64,000 bases of DNA, taken from positions 1 to 64,000 of the forward strand of contig CACEIH010000002.1 of assembly GCA_902559565.1 (NCBI GenBank), read 5' to 3'. The stretch is from an uncultured Pelagibacteraceae bacterium. GTDB lineage: Bacteria; Pseudomonadota; Alphaproteobacteria; Pelagibacterales; Pelagibacteraceae. Of the stretch, positions 27,864 to 36,154 are shown piece after piece (position 1 is the first letter of the stretch; the number at the start of each line of letters is the position of its first letter). The notes below the pieces were generated by a model. That model saw only the letters and a program-made list of their open reading frames with translations. It had not been told where the DNA came from and ran no database searches. A program made the position numbers and the translations under genes.

Positions 27864-30397
27864 TATTTTACGATGATATTAATTAATCTTTCTTTAACAT
27901 AAATTGTTTTATTAATTTTTTTATTCTCAATATATTTATTAATTAAGCCTATTTTATTTATCTTTTCAATAATTTCAGCTTCACTAATATTTTTATCTAT
28001 TAAAATATTGCCTCTTTTTTTACCATTAATCTGTATAACTATTTCTTTTTCTTTTGATTCTAAAAAGTTTTTTATTACATTTGGCCAAGTTAATTTTCCT
28101 TCTTTTTTTATTTTATTCAAACATTCACTAGCTAAATGTGGAATTACAGGCATCATAACAATTAAAATTTTTTCAAAATTTTCTTTTAAATTTTTTTTGT
28201 TTTTTGAGACTTTGATATAAAAATTATAAATGTCATGAAATACTGCTACAATCACGTTGTATCTAAACTTTTCTAAAGCTATATTGATTTTATTAATGGA
28301 TTGATTAGTAAAAACATCAATATTCTTGTCAGATGTATCTGGAACATCTTTTTCAATTAAATTTAAAATATTTTCAGTCATTAACCAAAATTTTTGAATA
28401 AATTTGTATGCTGCTGACATGCCACTTTCAGACCATTGAATATCTTTTTCTGGAGGACTGTCCGATAAAATAAATAATCTAACCGCATCAGCACCATATT
28501 CTGCAATCATTTTTTCAGGATCTATTGTATTTTTTTTAGATTTTGACATTGATTCAGAAGGCCCTACCTTTACTGTTTCAGAGGTATTTTTTTTCATAAA
28601 AAAGTTTTTACCATCCTCAGTAAAAACTTCTTCTGGGTTGAGCCAATTATTGTTTTTATCTTTATAAGTTTGATGACAAACCATACCCTGAGTAAATAAT
28701 CCTTTAAATGGTTCCTTTATCTTAAAATTTTTATTATCTAGACTAATTGCTCTAGAAAAAAATCTAGAATATAAAAGATGTAATATTGCGTGCTCAACAC
28801 CCCCTATATACTGATCAACAGGCATCCAGTAATTGATATCATTTAAATCAAAGGGTTTATCTTTGTTATTTGATGAACAAAATCTCAAAAAATACCAAGA
28901 TGAGTCAACAAAGGTATCTAAAGTATCAGTTTCTCTAGTAAAATTTTTCCCTTCTATAGAAATACTTTTCCAGTCTTTTACCTGATCTAGAGGATTACCT
29001 TTAGTATTTAAATTTATATTTTCTGGAAGAAGCACTGGTAAATTATCTTCTGGTATCTTTACGATGTTATTTTGTTCATCATAAGCAATTGGAATAGGAC
29101 AACCCCAATAACGTTGTCTAGAAATTCCCCAATCTTTTAACCTATAGTTAGTTTTTTTATTTCCAATTTTTTTTTCCTCTAAAATTTCAATAGTTTTAGT
29201 AATAGATTCCTCAGGAGCTGATAATCCATTTAAGAAATCTGAATTAATAATTATACCAGGTCCACTGTATGCTTCACCTTTGACTTCAAATTTATCATTT
29301 TCATTTTTTGGTTTAACAACAGTTTTAATTTTTAATTTGTATTTTTTTGCAAAATCAAAATCTCGTTGGTCATGAGCTGGACATCCGAAGACAGCACCAA
29401 ACCCATAATCCATTAAAACAAAATTAGCAAAATAAACAGGAACTTTTATTTTCTCATCTAGAGGATTTATGGCAAGGAGTTCCGTTTTAAATCCTATTTT
29501 TTCTGCCTGTGCTATCGATTCCTCAGTAGTACCAGTTTTCGAACAACTATTTTTAAATTTAATAAAATCTTTATCTTTTTCATAGAATTTAGATAGTGGA
29601 TGATCAACAGATAAAGCTAAAAATGAAAATCCAAATAAAGTATCTGGTCTTGTTGTATAACATCTTATTTTTTCAATTTTTTTAGAACCTTCAATTTTAA
29701 AATCTATTTCACAACCAAATGACTTACCTATCCAGTTTTTTTGCATTATTTTAACTTTTTCAGGCCAATGATCTAAATCTTTAAGGTCTTCTTGTAATTC
29801 TTCAGAAAATTTAGAAATATTAAAAAACCACTGATTTAATTTTTTTCTTTCTACTATTGCTCCAGATCGCCAGCCTTTTCCATTAATTACTTGTTCATTT
29901 GCAAGAACAGTTTTATCAACTGGGTCCCAATTAACGTAACTTTCTTTTCTATAAACTAAACCTTTATCAAATAGTTCAAGAAATATTTTTTGTTGATGTT
30001 TATAATAATTAGGAGAACAAGTTGAAATTTCTCTACTCCAATCGATAGATAATCCAAGCCTCTTTAATTGAGATTTCATTACTTGGATGTTTTCTTCAGT
30101 CCATTTTTTTGGACTTAGATTATTTTGTTTAGCAGCGTTTTCAGCTGGCATTCCAAAAGAGTCCCAGCCCATCGGGTGTAATACATTATATCCAAGCAGT
30201 GATTTATAACGTGCCAAAACATCACCAATAGTATAATTTCTCACATGACCCATGTGAATTTTTCCAGATGGGTAAGGAAACATTTCTAAACAATAAAATT
30301 TTTTTTTATTTATATCTACTTGAGCTGAAAATGAATTATTTTCTTCCCAAAATTTCTGCCAATTTTGTTCAACAATTTTAAAGTTGTATCTGCTCAA
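27863..30397 (-). CDS. leuS: Leucyl-tRNA synthetase
   Basis: Class I synthetase that charges tRNA-Leu and edits mischarged products. The HIGH motif appears as [17 protein letters not shown] near residue 43, the CP1 editing domain spans about 220-400 ([16 protein letters not shown]), and the KMSKS loop is [13 protein letters not shown] near residue 615. The anticodon-binding and C-terminal domains complete 844 aa. Its stop overlaps the lptE start by one base. Confidence 0.97.
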   Translation of the reverse strand: MSRYNFKIVEQNWQKFWEENNSFSAQVDINKKKFYCLEMFPYPSGKIHMGHVRNYTIGDVLARYKSLLGYNVLHPMGWDSFGMPAENAAKQNNLSPKKWTEENIQVMKSQLKRLGLSIDWSREISTCSPNYYKHQQKIFLELFDKGLVYRKESYVNWDPVDKTVLANEQVINGKGWRSGAIVERKKLNQWFFNISKFSEELQEDLKDLDHWPEKVKIMQKNWIGKSFGCEIDFKIEGSKKIEKIRCYTTRPDTLFGFSFLALSVDHPLSKFYEKDKDFIKFKNSCSKTGTTEESIAQAEKIGFKTELLAINPLDEKIKVPVYFANFVLMDYGFGAVFGCPAHDQRDFDFAKKYKLKIKTVVKPKNENDKFEVKGEAYSGPGIIINSDFLNGLSAPEESITKTIEILEEKKIGNKKTNYRLKDWGISRQRYWGCPIPIAYDEQNNIVKIPEDNLPVLLPENINLNTKGNPLDQVKDWKSISIEGKNFTRETDTLDTFVDSSWYFLRFCSSNNKDKPFDLNDINYWMPVDQYIGGVEHAILHLLYSRFFSRAISLDNKNFKIKEPFKGLFTQGMVCHQTYKDKNNNWLNPEEVFTEDGKNFFMKKNTSETVKVGPSESMSKSKKNTIDPEKMIAEYGADAVRLFILSDSPPEKDIQWSESGMSAAYKFIQKFWLMTENILNLIEKDVPDTSDKNIDVFTNQSINKINIALEKFRYNVIVAVFHDIYNFYIKVSKNKKNLKENFEKILIVMMPVIPHLASECLNKIKKEGKLTWPNVIKNFLESKEKEIVIQINGKKRGNILIDKNISEAEIIEKINKIGLINKYIENKKINKTIYVKERLINIIVK

Positions 30398-30402
30398 TTT
30401 TA

Positions 30403-30978
30403 TTATTCGCCAGTAGGTGTAACTTTATAATCACTTTCTTCACCTTTTCTTTTTCCATCTTCATTTTTAATTTGTGCAGCTTTTCTTAAAACTGCTAATT
30501 TAATCTCATTATCAAGCTCGGAGGACATCAATTGTGTATTACATTTTTGTTTGTCATTACAGATTTTTTTATAAATTTTTACTTTTAAACCATCAGCTCT
30601 AATTTCGTTAGATAAAAAATTTACCATTATTTTAATGGACTCTTCAGAATCTAAATTGTCTGAGTACCAATCAGTAATTATTATTCCACCACCATAATCA
30701 GCTGTTGTAAGTGGAACAAAATCTAAAACTTCCATTGCAGCTCTCCACATCTCATTTGAAGTTGCAAAATCGAATGATCCAGATCTACTCTTACCACCAC
30801 CAATCGAAATTCCCCTTCCTTCTCTAATATTTCTCTCTCTTTTATCAGCATCATTAATAGGTACGTCTTTAACGTCAGCTCTTTTTAATTTAAAAGCACC
30901 ACAGGATTGAAGTATTAGAAGTATAGAAAAGATTAAAAAATTATTTCTAAAAAATGTGAATAATTTATTTGAAAACAT
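30403..30978 (-). CDS. DUF3576-type lipoprotein
   Basis: 191-aa predicted lipoprotein. After the hydrophobic [12 protein letters not shown] comes SCGAF, giving a lipobox (LQS-C) near residue 26. The mature region contains [20 protein letters not shown] and [11 protein letters not shown], the hallmark of alphaproteobacterial DUF3576, and ends in a charged tail. The function is unknown; residence at the inner face of the outer membrane is inferred. It lies five bases upstream of leuS in the same direction, a conserved pairing. Confidence 0.78.
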   Translation of the reverse strand: MFSNKLFTFFRNNFLIFSILLILQSCGAFKLKRADVKDVPINDADKRERNIREGRGISIGGGKSRSGSFDFATSNEMWRAAMEVLDFVPLTTADYGGGIIITDWYSDNLDSEESIKIMVNFLSNEIRADGLKVKIYKKICNDKQKCNTQLMSSELDNEIKLAVLRKAAQIKNEDGKRKGEESDYKVTPTGE

Positions 30979-31196
30979 TAGAAATATATAATTTGCCTAT
31001 GGTATTATTTAAATAAAAACTTATAGTTAACAAAATGATTAAAAAAAGCCCATATTTCCAATATCATTGAATAGTGTTGTAAAATTATCACAATGTGAGA
31101 AAAAAAACACTTAAATTCGGCTTTTTTTAACGTTTTGGACTATTTTCCCTTATAAACGGCCTGTTCATATTATTAATAATATAAAAAGGAGTAAAT
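30979..31196. promoter_or_regulatory. Intergenic region upstream of the porin
   Basis: A 218-base divergent gap between the DUF3576 gene and the porin, presumably holding both promoters. A small palindrome TCACAATGTGA lies at 31088-31098, flanked by AGTGTT (31073) and AACACT (31106) arms. A clear Shine-Dalgarno AGGAG (31187-31191) is placed five bases before the porin ATG, which is unusual here because most genes in the window have none. I could not identify a confident -35/-10 pair. Confidence 0.5.
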
Positions 31197-32180
31197 ATGA
31201 CAAATCTAAAAAAAGTAGGTCTTTCAGCTTTAGCTGGATCACTTGTTGCTTTCTCAGCTAACGCTGTGGACATGAGTGTTACAGGTACTGCAGAAGTAAC
31301 TTACACAACTAATGGCGGAACAAATTCAGTAACTGGTAACCCATTTGGATCTAATACATCTATTAAATTCTCTGGTTCTGGTGACGTAGGATTTGGTACT
31401 GCTACAATCGTAAGAACAATTAATGATGGTCTAGGATCAGCATGGTTGTCTGCTTATACAACATTAGATATGGGTGCAATGGGAACTCTTTCTCACGACT
31501 CTATCGGTGGTGGTTTAGCTGGAACAACTGCTAATGATGACTTATTACCATCTGCTTACGAAGAAGTTTGGAATGGTGTATCAGGTACAGGTGTACTAGG
31601 TGCAGCTTCTAACGATACAATCGGTTACACTAACACTATGGGACCTGTATCTATCTCTTTAGCTACTACTAAAGGTGGAACTGGTGGAACTGGTGACGGT
31701 GGAAATGACGGTGAAGGTGTTACTTCACACATTTCTGACTGGTATGTTTCAACTTCAGTACCATACGTAGAAGGTTTATCAATCGGTTACGGTCAGTCTA
31801 AAACTGAATTCGCAATCTCATCTGAAAATGATGATACGTCTATGGTTGGTCACTTGTTATACAGCATGGGTCCTGCATCTCTTGGATACAGAATTGCTGA
31901 GCAACAAGATGGTTCTAACGGATCAAATGGTCTAAACGTTGAAGCTTATGCAGTTGCGTTTAACTTAAACGACGAAATGTCAGTATCATTAGCTACACAA
32001 GACACTGAGTACGATGTTCCATCTGGAACTAACGTAACAGAAACTGTTGATGCAGTTAACGCTTCATACACAGTTGGTGCAGCTTCTGTAAGAGCTACGT
32101 TCTCTGAGTCAGATAATGACGGTGGACAAACAGGTGATACAGATGAGCATATGGAACTAAGTTTAGTATTATCATTCTAA
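31197..32180 (+). CDS. Outer-membrane porin
   Basis: 327-aa secreted beta-barrel protein. The signal peptide LKKVGLSALAGSLVAFSANA is cleaved at about residue 23, and the protein ends LSLVLSF, with the C-terminal Phe recognised by the BAM complex. The mature part is a run of amphipathic beta strands with Gly/Ser/Thr/Asp-rich turns (for example GGTGGTGDGGNDGEG). It should be a general or anion-type diffusion pore. Compared with neighbours it has a strong ribosome-binding site, a dedicated terminator and a much higher share of C-ending Asn, Tyr and Phe codons, all marks of very high expression. Confidence 0.88.
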   Translation: MTNLKKVGLSALAGSLVAFSANAVDMSVTGTAEVTYTTNGGTNSVTGNPFGSNTSIKFSGSGDVGFGTATIVRTINDGLGSAWLSAYTTLDMGAMGTLSHDSIGGGLAGTTANDDLLPSAYEEVWNGVSGTGVLGAASNDTIGYTNTMGPVSISLATTKGGTGGTGDGGNDGEGVTSHISDWYVSTSVPYVEGLSIGYGQSKTEFAISSENDDTSMVGHLLYSMGPASLGYRIAEQQDGSNGSNGLNVEAYAVAFNLNDEMSVSLATQDTEYDVPSGTNVTETVDAVNASYTVGAASVRATFSESDNDGGQTGDTDEHMELSLVLSF

Positions 32181-32203
32181 TCTAAACAAAGTTTTAAATA
32201 TTT

Positions 32204-32238
32204 AAAGGCCCCAATTTTTTATTGGGGCCTTTTTTTTT
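32204..32238. terminator. Rho-independent terminator after the porin
   Basis: A perfect 12-base stem (AAAGGCCCCAAT / ATTGGGGCCTTT, 32204-32215 and 32221-32232) with a five-T loop is followed by a run of T to 32238. It ends the porin transcript. The convergent sulfotransferase gene stops at its edge (32237), so the hairpin may also act weakly on the other strand. Confidence 0.95.
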
Positions 32239-33793
32239 AAAGTCGATCAAGTTTATTGAAAACTTCTTTCATATATTTTTCATAGTTTTGATAGGATGAT
32301 AAAGAAGATTTGTAAATAGGTTGCCTGGCTTGAGCAGAACTTACGGTTTTAATTGGTCTTTTTGTTTTATAGAAATCGAGACATTCTTTTTCAAAATTTA
32401 AATCACAAAAATTTAATAATTTTTTGATTTCATCATCTGCATTATTAAGAATTTTTTCGTAATTAGCTTCATGAATCTCATCAAAAAATTTTGTTTGCCA
32501 AAAACTCATAAGCGCTAAATATTCTTTGTAAAATGTAAATAAATCATCAAAATCATATGCAAAATTAAGCCGATCATCAAAATCATTTTTATAAAGAGAT
32601 AAGATGTTATCTTTTGGATTTCTTGAACAATGTATTATTTTTGAGTTTGGCAGTAATATTTTTATAATGCCTATCCACGCAAAGTTTAACGGAGCTTTAT
32701 CTGTAAATATTAAAGAATTTTGATCAAATCTTTTAACAAAGTTTATATATTCATTCTTTATTTTAGTAATAGTGTTTTTGTCTAGATTATTTAACTTAGT
32801 GTTATCTAAAATATTATTTGTATAAAAATTACTTCTGATTAACTTATTTAAGTAATCTAATTCACCACATCCATAAACTTTTGAATGAGTTGATATAATT
32901 TGTTCAATCAAACTCGTTCCTGATCTTGGTAATCCAACAATAAATATTATTTTTTTATCATCATTAATTTTCTTTTGTGTTTCTATTTCATATTTATCAA
33001 AAAAAGTTTTTAAATTATTAAAGGTTTTGTATTCATTCTCAAAGTTCCTGTTTATCATTTTCTTTTTAGTGTCATTTCCAAGTTTAAAAAATTTAAAAGA
33101 ATTTTCATAATCTTTAAAATCTTCATAAGCTTTACTTATAGAAAAATATAAATTAATTTTTTGAATATTGTTTAAATTTAATTTTTGTAATTTTTCCTCC
33201 ATATTTTTCAAATGAGAACTATCTTTTGTATATTTTGTTGATCGACTAATCATTTTATCTGCATTTGTATTTGCCGGATTTATTTCCAAAACTTTTTCAA
33301 ATTGTTTTTTTGATTTTTCGAATTCCCCAATACTTTGATAAACAAGACCTAAATTATAGTGTGCTAATGCATTTTGATCCTCTATTTTTATAGCTTCTAA
33401 ATAATTCTCAATCGCTTTTTGATAATCATTAAGTTCGAAATACAAATTTCCTAAATTTGTTATAGCATTAATAAAATCAGGCTTTACTTTAATCGCTTTT
33501 AAATAATTTTCTTTTGCATCGTCAAATTTTTTTAATGTTTTAAAAACATTTCCTAAATTATTATAGGCAGCAATATTTTTATTATCCAAATTAATTATAT
33601 ATACAAAAGCATCAGCAGCCATCTTAAGGTTGCCAAGATTTTGATAACAAGATCCTATTAAATTGATTAAAAATATATTATTTGGTAATTTTTTTAATAG
33701 AATCTCTGACTCTCTTAATGTGTGCTCATAGTTTCCAGTATTATAATGGTTGAGTAGAGCTTGTAATTTATTTTTAATTATTTCTTTATCCAT
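32237..33793 (-). CDS. TPR-repeat sulfotransferase
   Basis: 518 aa. About five tetratricopeptide repeats occupy residues ~5-185 (for example AAYNNLGNVFKTLKKFDDAK). The C-terminal half is a PAPS-dependent sulfotransferase: the 5'-phosphosulfate loop is IIFIVGLPRSGTSLIEQIIS near residue 280, and the 3'-phosphate motif is IIHCSRNPKDNILSLY near 385. It resembles the tyrosylprotein-sulfotransferase branch. The acceptor may be a protein or a polysaccharide and cannot be told from sequence. One base separates it from the ThiE-like gene upstream. Confidence 0.88.
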   Translation of the reverse strand: MDKEIIKNKLQALLNHYNTGNYEHTLRESEILLKKLPNNIFLINLIGSCYQNLGNLKMAADAFVYIINLDNKNIAAYNNLGNVFKTLKKFDDAKENYLKAIKVKPDFINAITNLGNLYFELNDYQKAIENYLEAIKIEDQNALAHYNLGLVYQSIGEFEKSKKQFEKVLEINPANTNADKMISRSTKYTKDSSHLKNMEEKLQKLNLNNIQKINLYFSISKAYEDFKDYENSFKFFKLGNDTKKKMINRNFENEYKTFNNLKTFFDKYEIETQKKINDDKKIIFIVGLPRSGTSLIEQIISTHSKVYGCGELDYLNKLIRSNFYTNNILDNTKLNNLDKNTITKIKNEYINFVKRFDQNSLIFTDKAPLNFAWIGIIKILLPNSKIIHCSRNPKDNILSLYKNDFDDRLNFAYDFDDLFTFYKEYLALMSFWQTKFFDEIHEANYEKILNNADDEIKKLLNFCDLNFEKECLDFYKTKRPIKTVSSAQARQPIYKSSLSSYQNYEKYMKEVFNKLDRL

Positions 33794-34330
33794 TTATTTA
33801 ATTTTATTTTTTTCTATATAAGAAATAGATGCAAAACCAAAACAATTTATTTTATTAATTATATTAATATTCTCATTATTGATTCCACCTAATGCAATTG
33901 TTTTTTTATTAAAATGTTTGGTTAAAATATTAAATTTCACTGGTCCTAAAAATTGGTTTTTTTTCTTTATTTTAAATAAAGGTGAAATGAACAAAAATTG
34001 CACACCTTGTTTTTTTTTCTCAGATATCTCTTTTAAATTATGTGCAGATCCAATAATCCAAAAGTTATTTTTATTAAAATTTTTGGGTATTACACCTTTA
34101 TTAAATGATGGTATATATACGCCATCTAAATTTAGTTTTATTGCTAGTTTCAGGTCATTTGCTAAAAAGAATTTTCTCTTTTTTAATCTACAAATTTTTT
34201 TTATTTCTAGAATTTCATTTATATTATATTTTTTAGTATAATTTCGATAAATTATATGAATATTTCGATCTAAATTATTTATGCTTTTTTTTTCAAATTT
34301 ACTTATAAAGTAGAAACATAATTTATGCAT
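33794..34330 (-). CDS. Thiamine-phosphate-synthase-like (ThiE/TenI) protein
   Basis: 178 aa, shorter than canonical ThiE (~210). A partial barrel pattern is visible: FFLANDLKLAIKLNLDGVYI resembles ThiE 'LINDR..LA...GADGVHLGQ', WIIGSAHNLKEI resembles 'IG.SAHN..E', then FLFISPLFKIKKK and TIALGGINNENI. The HLGQ motif is replaced by YIPS and the N-terminal region is degenerate, so catalytic activity is doubtful. The ATG at 34330 is half of an ATGCAT palindrome shared with the divergent yggS start; no other Met exists downstream in the protein. Confidence 0.62.
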   Translation of the reverse strand: MHKLCFYFISKFEKKSINNLDRNIHIIYRNYTKKYNINEILEIKKICRLKKRKFFLANDLKLAIKLNLDGVYIPSFNKGVIPKNFNKNNFWIIGSAHNLKEISEKKKQGVQFLFISPLFKIKKKNQFLGPVKFNILTKHFNKKTIALGGINNENINIINKINCFGFASISYIEKNKIK

Positions 34331-34333
34331 AAA
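34322..34333. other. Palindrome carrying two divergent start codons
   Basis: TTTATGCATAAA is a perfect 12-base palindrome. Read rightward it starts yggS (Met-His-Lys), read leftward it starts the ThiE-like gene (also Met-His-Lys). The two start codons abut with no intergenic DNA. Confidence 0.8.
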
Positions 34334-34972
34334 ACAATTATAAATTTATTAAAAATTAAAGAAGAAATAAATTTAAAAGATCTTAAAGATATAAAAATTA
34401 TTGCAGTTAGTAAAACTTTTAATGAAGAAAAAATATTACCTTTAATTAATCACGGTCACTTAGATTTTGGAGAAAATAAAGTACAAGAAGCATTATCAAA
34501 ATGGACAAATATTAAAGAAAAATATAATGAAATAAAACTTCATATGATTGGAAAATTACAATCCAATAAAGTTAAGCATGCTGTAAAAATATTTGATTAT
34601 ATTCATTCTTTAGACAATGAAAAATTAGCTGAAAAAATATCAAATGAACAAAAGAAGATAAATAAAAATATTGATTTACTGATACAGGTTAATGTTGGGA
34701 AAGAGTTGCAAAAAAATGGCATTGATAAACCAGATGTAAAAAATTTTTTTGAATTTTGTAAAAATGATTTAAAATTAAATATAATAGGTTTGATGTGCAT
34801 ACCTCCCAACGATGGAAAAACAAATGAGTATTTTTCTGAAATGTTGAAATTAAAAAATCAATTAAATTTAAATAATTTAAGTATGGGTATGTCTAATGAT
34901 TATTTAGAAGCTATTGAAAATGGATCTACTATGATTAGAGTGGGATCAAAAATATTTGGAGAAAGAAGTTAA
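34325..34972 (+). CDS. yggS: Pyridoxal-phosphate homeostasis protein (YggS/PLPBP family)
   Basis: PLP-carrying TIM-barrel protein without known catalysis, which buffers vitamin B6 and amino/keto-acid balance. The PLP-binding Lys is in IIAVSKTFNEEKI (near residue 30), followed by HLDFGENKVQEALSKW, LHMIGKLQSNKVKHAV and NVGKELQKNGID. The C-terminus GSTMIRVGSKIFGER is the phosphate-binding site. 215 aa. The first residues fit the family's usual distance to the Lys, which supports the ATGCAT start. Its stop overlaps the convergent transpeptidase gene. Confidence 0.93.
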   Translation: MHKTIINLLKIKEEINLKDLKDIKIIAVSKTFNEEKILPLINHGHLDFGENKVQEALSKWTNIKEKYNEIKLHMIGKLQSNKVKHAVKIFDYIHSLDNEKLAEKISNEQKKINKNIDLLIQVNVGKELQKNGIDKPDVKNFFEFCKNDLKLNIIGLMCIPPNDGKTNEYFSEMLKLKNQLNLNNLSMGMSNDYLEAIENGSTMIRVGSKIFGERS

Positions 34973-35463
34973 AATATTTTAATTTTTGTCTTTTTATTTA
35001 TTAGTCTCAACATAATTAAAAAATCCTTTTTATTTAAAGCTATACATCCAGCAGTTGGTTTATAATTATTAGTTAAGTGTATAAATATACAGCTACCTTT
35101 ACCTAAAATACTTTTTTTGTAATTATATTTTATAGGTATTAGGAGATCATATTTATGATCATTTCTGAATAATTTTTCATGTTTAGTTTTATCTTTTACA
35201 TTAATTAATTTATTATATTTTTCTTTATTTTTAATATCATCACACCATCCCATTGATTTTTTTATTTTGATTAATTTTAAATTGGTTTTTATTTTTTTTA
35301 TTCTATCTCTTCTATAATAAAGATGTTCGATTTCATAAATGCCTTTAGGTGTTTTTTTATCTCCTTCTTTTTTTCTCTTACTAGTGCCATTTTTACCAAT
35401 AACACACTTAAAGAAGAAATCTTCTACTTGAAGAGTGTATTTATTTTTTAATAAAATTATCAT
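34969..35463 (-). CDS. L,D-transpeptidase (YkuD) family protein
   Basis: 164 aa. The YkuD signature is seen as GSCIFIHLTNNYKPTAGCIA near the C-terminus, with the catalytic Cys in AGCIAL; upstream are KRKKEGDKKTPKGIYEI, matching the conserved T-P-x-G element. These enzymes make 3-3 peptidoglycan crosslinks or attach proteins to it. There is no clear signal peptide: the N-terminus MIILLKNKYTLQV runs straight into the domain, so export is uncertain. It is divergent from the winged-helix gene across only 14 bases. Confidence 0.8.
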   Translation of the reverse strand: MIILLKNKYTLQVEDFFFKCVIGKNGTSKRKKEGDKKTPKGIYEIEHLYYRRDRIKKIKTNLKLIKIKKSMGWCDDIKNKEKYNKLINVKDKTKHEKLFRNDHKYDLLIPIKYNYKKSILGKGSCIFIHLTNNYKPTAGCIALNKKDFLIMLRLINKKTKIKIF

Positions 35464-35477
35464 ATTCTAAATACTAA

Positions 35478-36041
35478 ATGGAAAATCAAAATTTAATCAT
35501 TTTTAATTTTACAACTATTTTCAAAATATTATCTGAAATTGAAAATAATTTAAATTTTAAAATAATTAAAATTGATAAAGAAGATCTCAATAATTTTGAT
35601 GAAAAGAAATATCCTAACTTTCTTCTTTTAACAAAAAATCAAATTCCAAAGATTGAAAATCAATTTATTTTAGATAATTTACCAATAAAATTGAGTAAAT
35701 TAATTGAAAGAATTAATATTGAGTTTCTTAAAGTAAATTATAAAGATCAATCAAATTATACAGTAGGTAATTATAATCTAGATTTAAATTCTAAAAATTT
35801 TTCTAAAGAGGGAAAAAATTTAAAACTTACTGAAAAAGAAATTAGTACTATTCTTTATCTTTCAAAAAATAAGAAATCAATAAGCATCAAAGAACTTCAA
35901 ACAAAAGTTTGGGATCATAAGTCTCTTCTTGAAACACATACAGTAGAAACTCATATTCACAGACTTAGAAAAAAAATTAAACAAAAATTTAATGATGAAA
36001 GTTTTATTATAAGTTCAAAGAAAGGCTATAGCATAAGTTGA
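35478..36041 (+). CDS. OmpR-type winged-helix regulator with degenerate receiver
   Basis: 187 aa. The C-terminal ~95 residues form a Trans_reg_C DNA-binding domain: LKLTEKEISTILYLSKNKKS, then ELQTKVWDH, THTVETHIHRLRKKI (recognition helix) and the wing FIISSKKGYSI. The N-terminal ~85 residues are in the place of a receiver domain, but I see no acidic pocket plus phospho-acceptor Asp/Lys pattern, so it is probably not controlled by phosphorylation. No histidine kinase is adjacent. Targets are unknown; the divergent transpeptidase gene 14 bases away is a natural candidate. Confidence 0.8.
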   Translation: MENQNLIIFNFTTIFKILSEIENNLNFKIIKIDKEDLNNFDEKKYPNFLLLTKNQIPKIENQFILDNLPIKLSKLIERINIEFLKVNYKDQSNYTVGNYNLDLNSKNFSKEGKNLKLTEKEISTILYLSKNKKSISIKELQTKVWDHKSLLETHTVETHIHRLRKKIKQKFNDESFIISSKKGYSIS

Positions 36042-36154
36042 AAAAGAAAAATTTTATCGCTAAAGATTTATTTTCAAAAAAATATAAACCAAGAGTTGTT
36101 AAGCCAAAAAAAGGAAAGGGTAGTTTTAAGAGAAAAAATAGGATTAAAGTCTAG
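36038..36154 (+). CDS. arfA: ArfA-like alternative ribosome-rescue factor (small ORF)
   Basis: A 38-codon ORF starting at TTG (36038), whose start overlaps the TGA of the preceding regulator (TTGA), and ending TAG at 36152-36154. The product is very basic, with KPRVVKPKKGKGSFKRKNR in its second half. This matches the core of E. coli ArfA, RQRVEKNKKGKGSYMRKGK, including the RV-x-K-x-KKGKGS-[YF]-x-RK motif that lies in the mRNA channel. ArfA recruits RF2 to ribosomes stalled without a stop codon. The protein ends six residues after that motif, like active truncated ArfA forms. It overlaps the end of the convergent PfkB gene by 11 bases. The TTG start and translational coupling are inferences. 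Confidence 0.75.
   Translation: MKKKNFIAKDLFSKKYKPRVVKPKKGKGSFKRKNRIKV

Noticed and set aside
31100-31196. Sigma-70 promoter for the porin
   Set aside because: Several TTGGAC, TATAAA and TATTAT-like strings exist, but no pair has the right spacing; in AT-rich DNA such matches are not informative.
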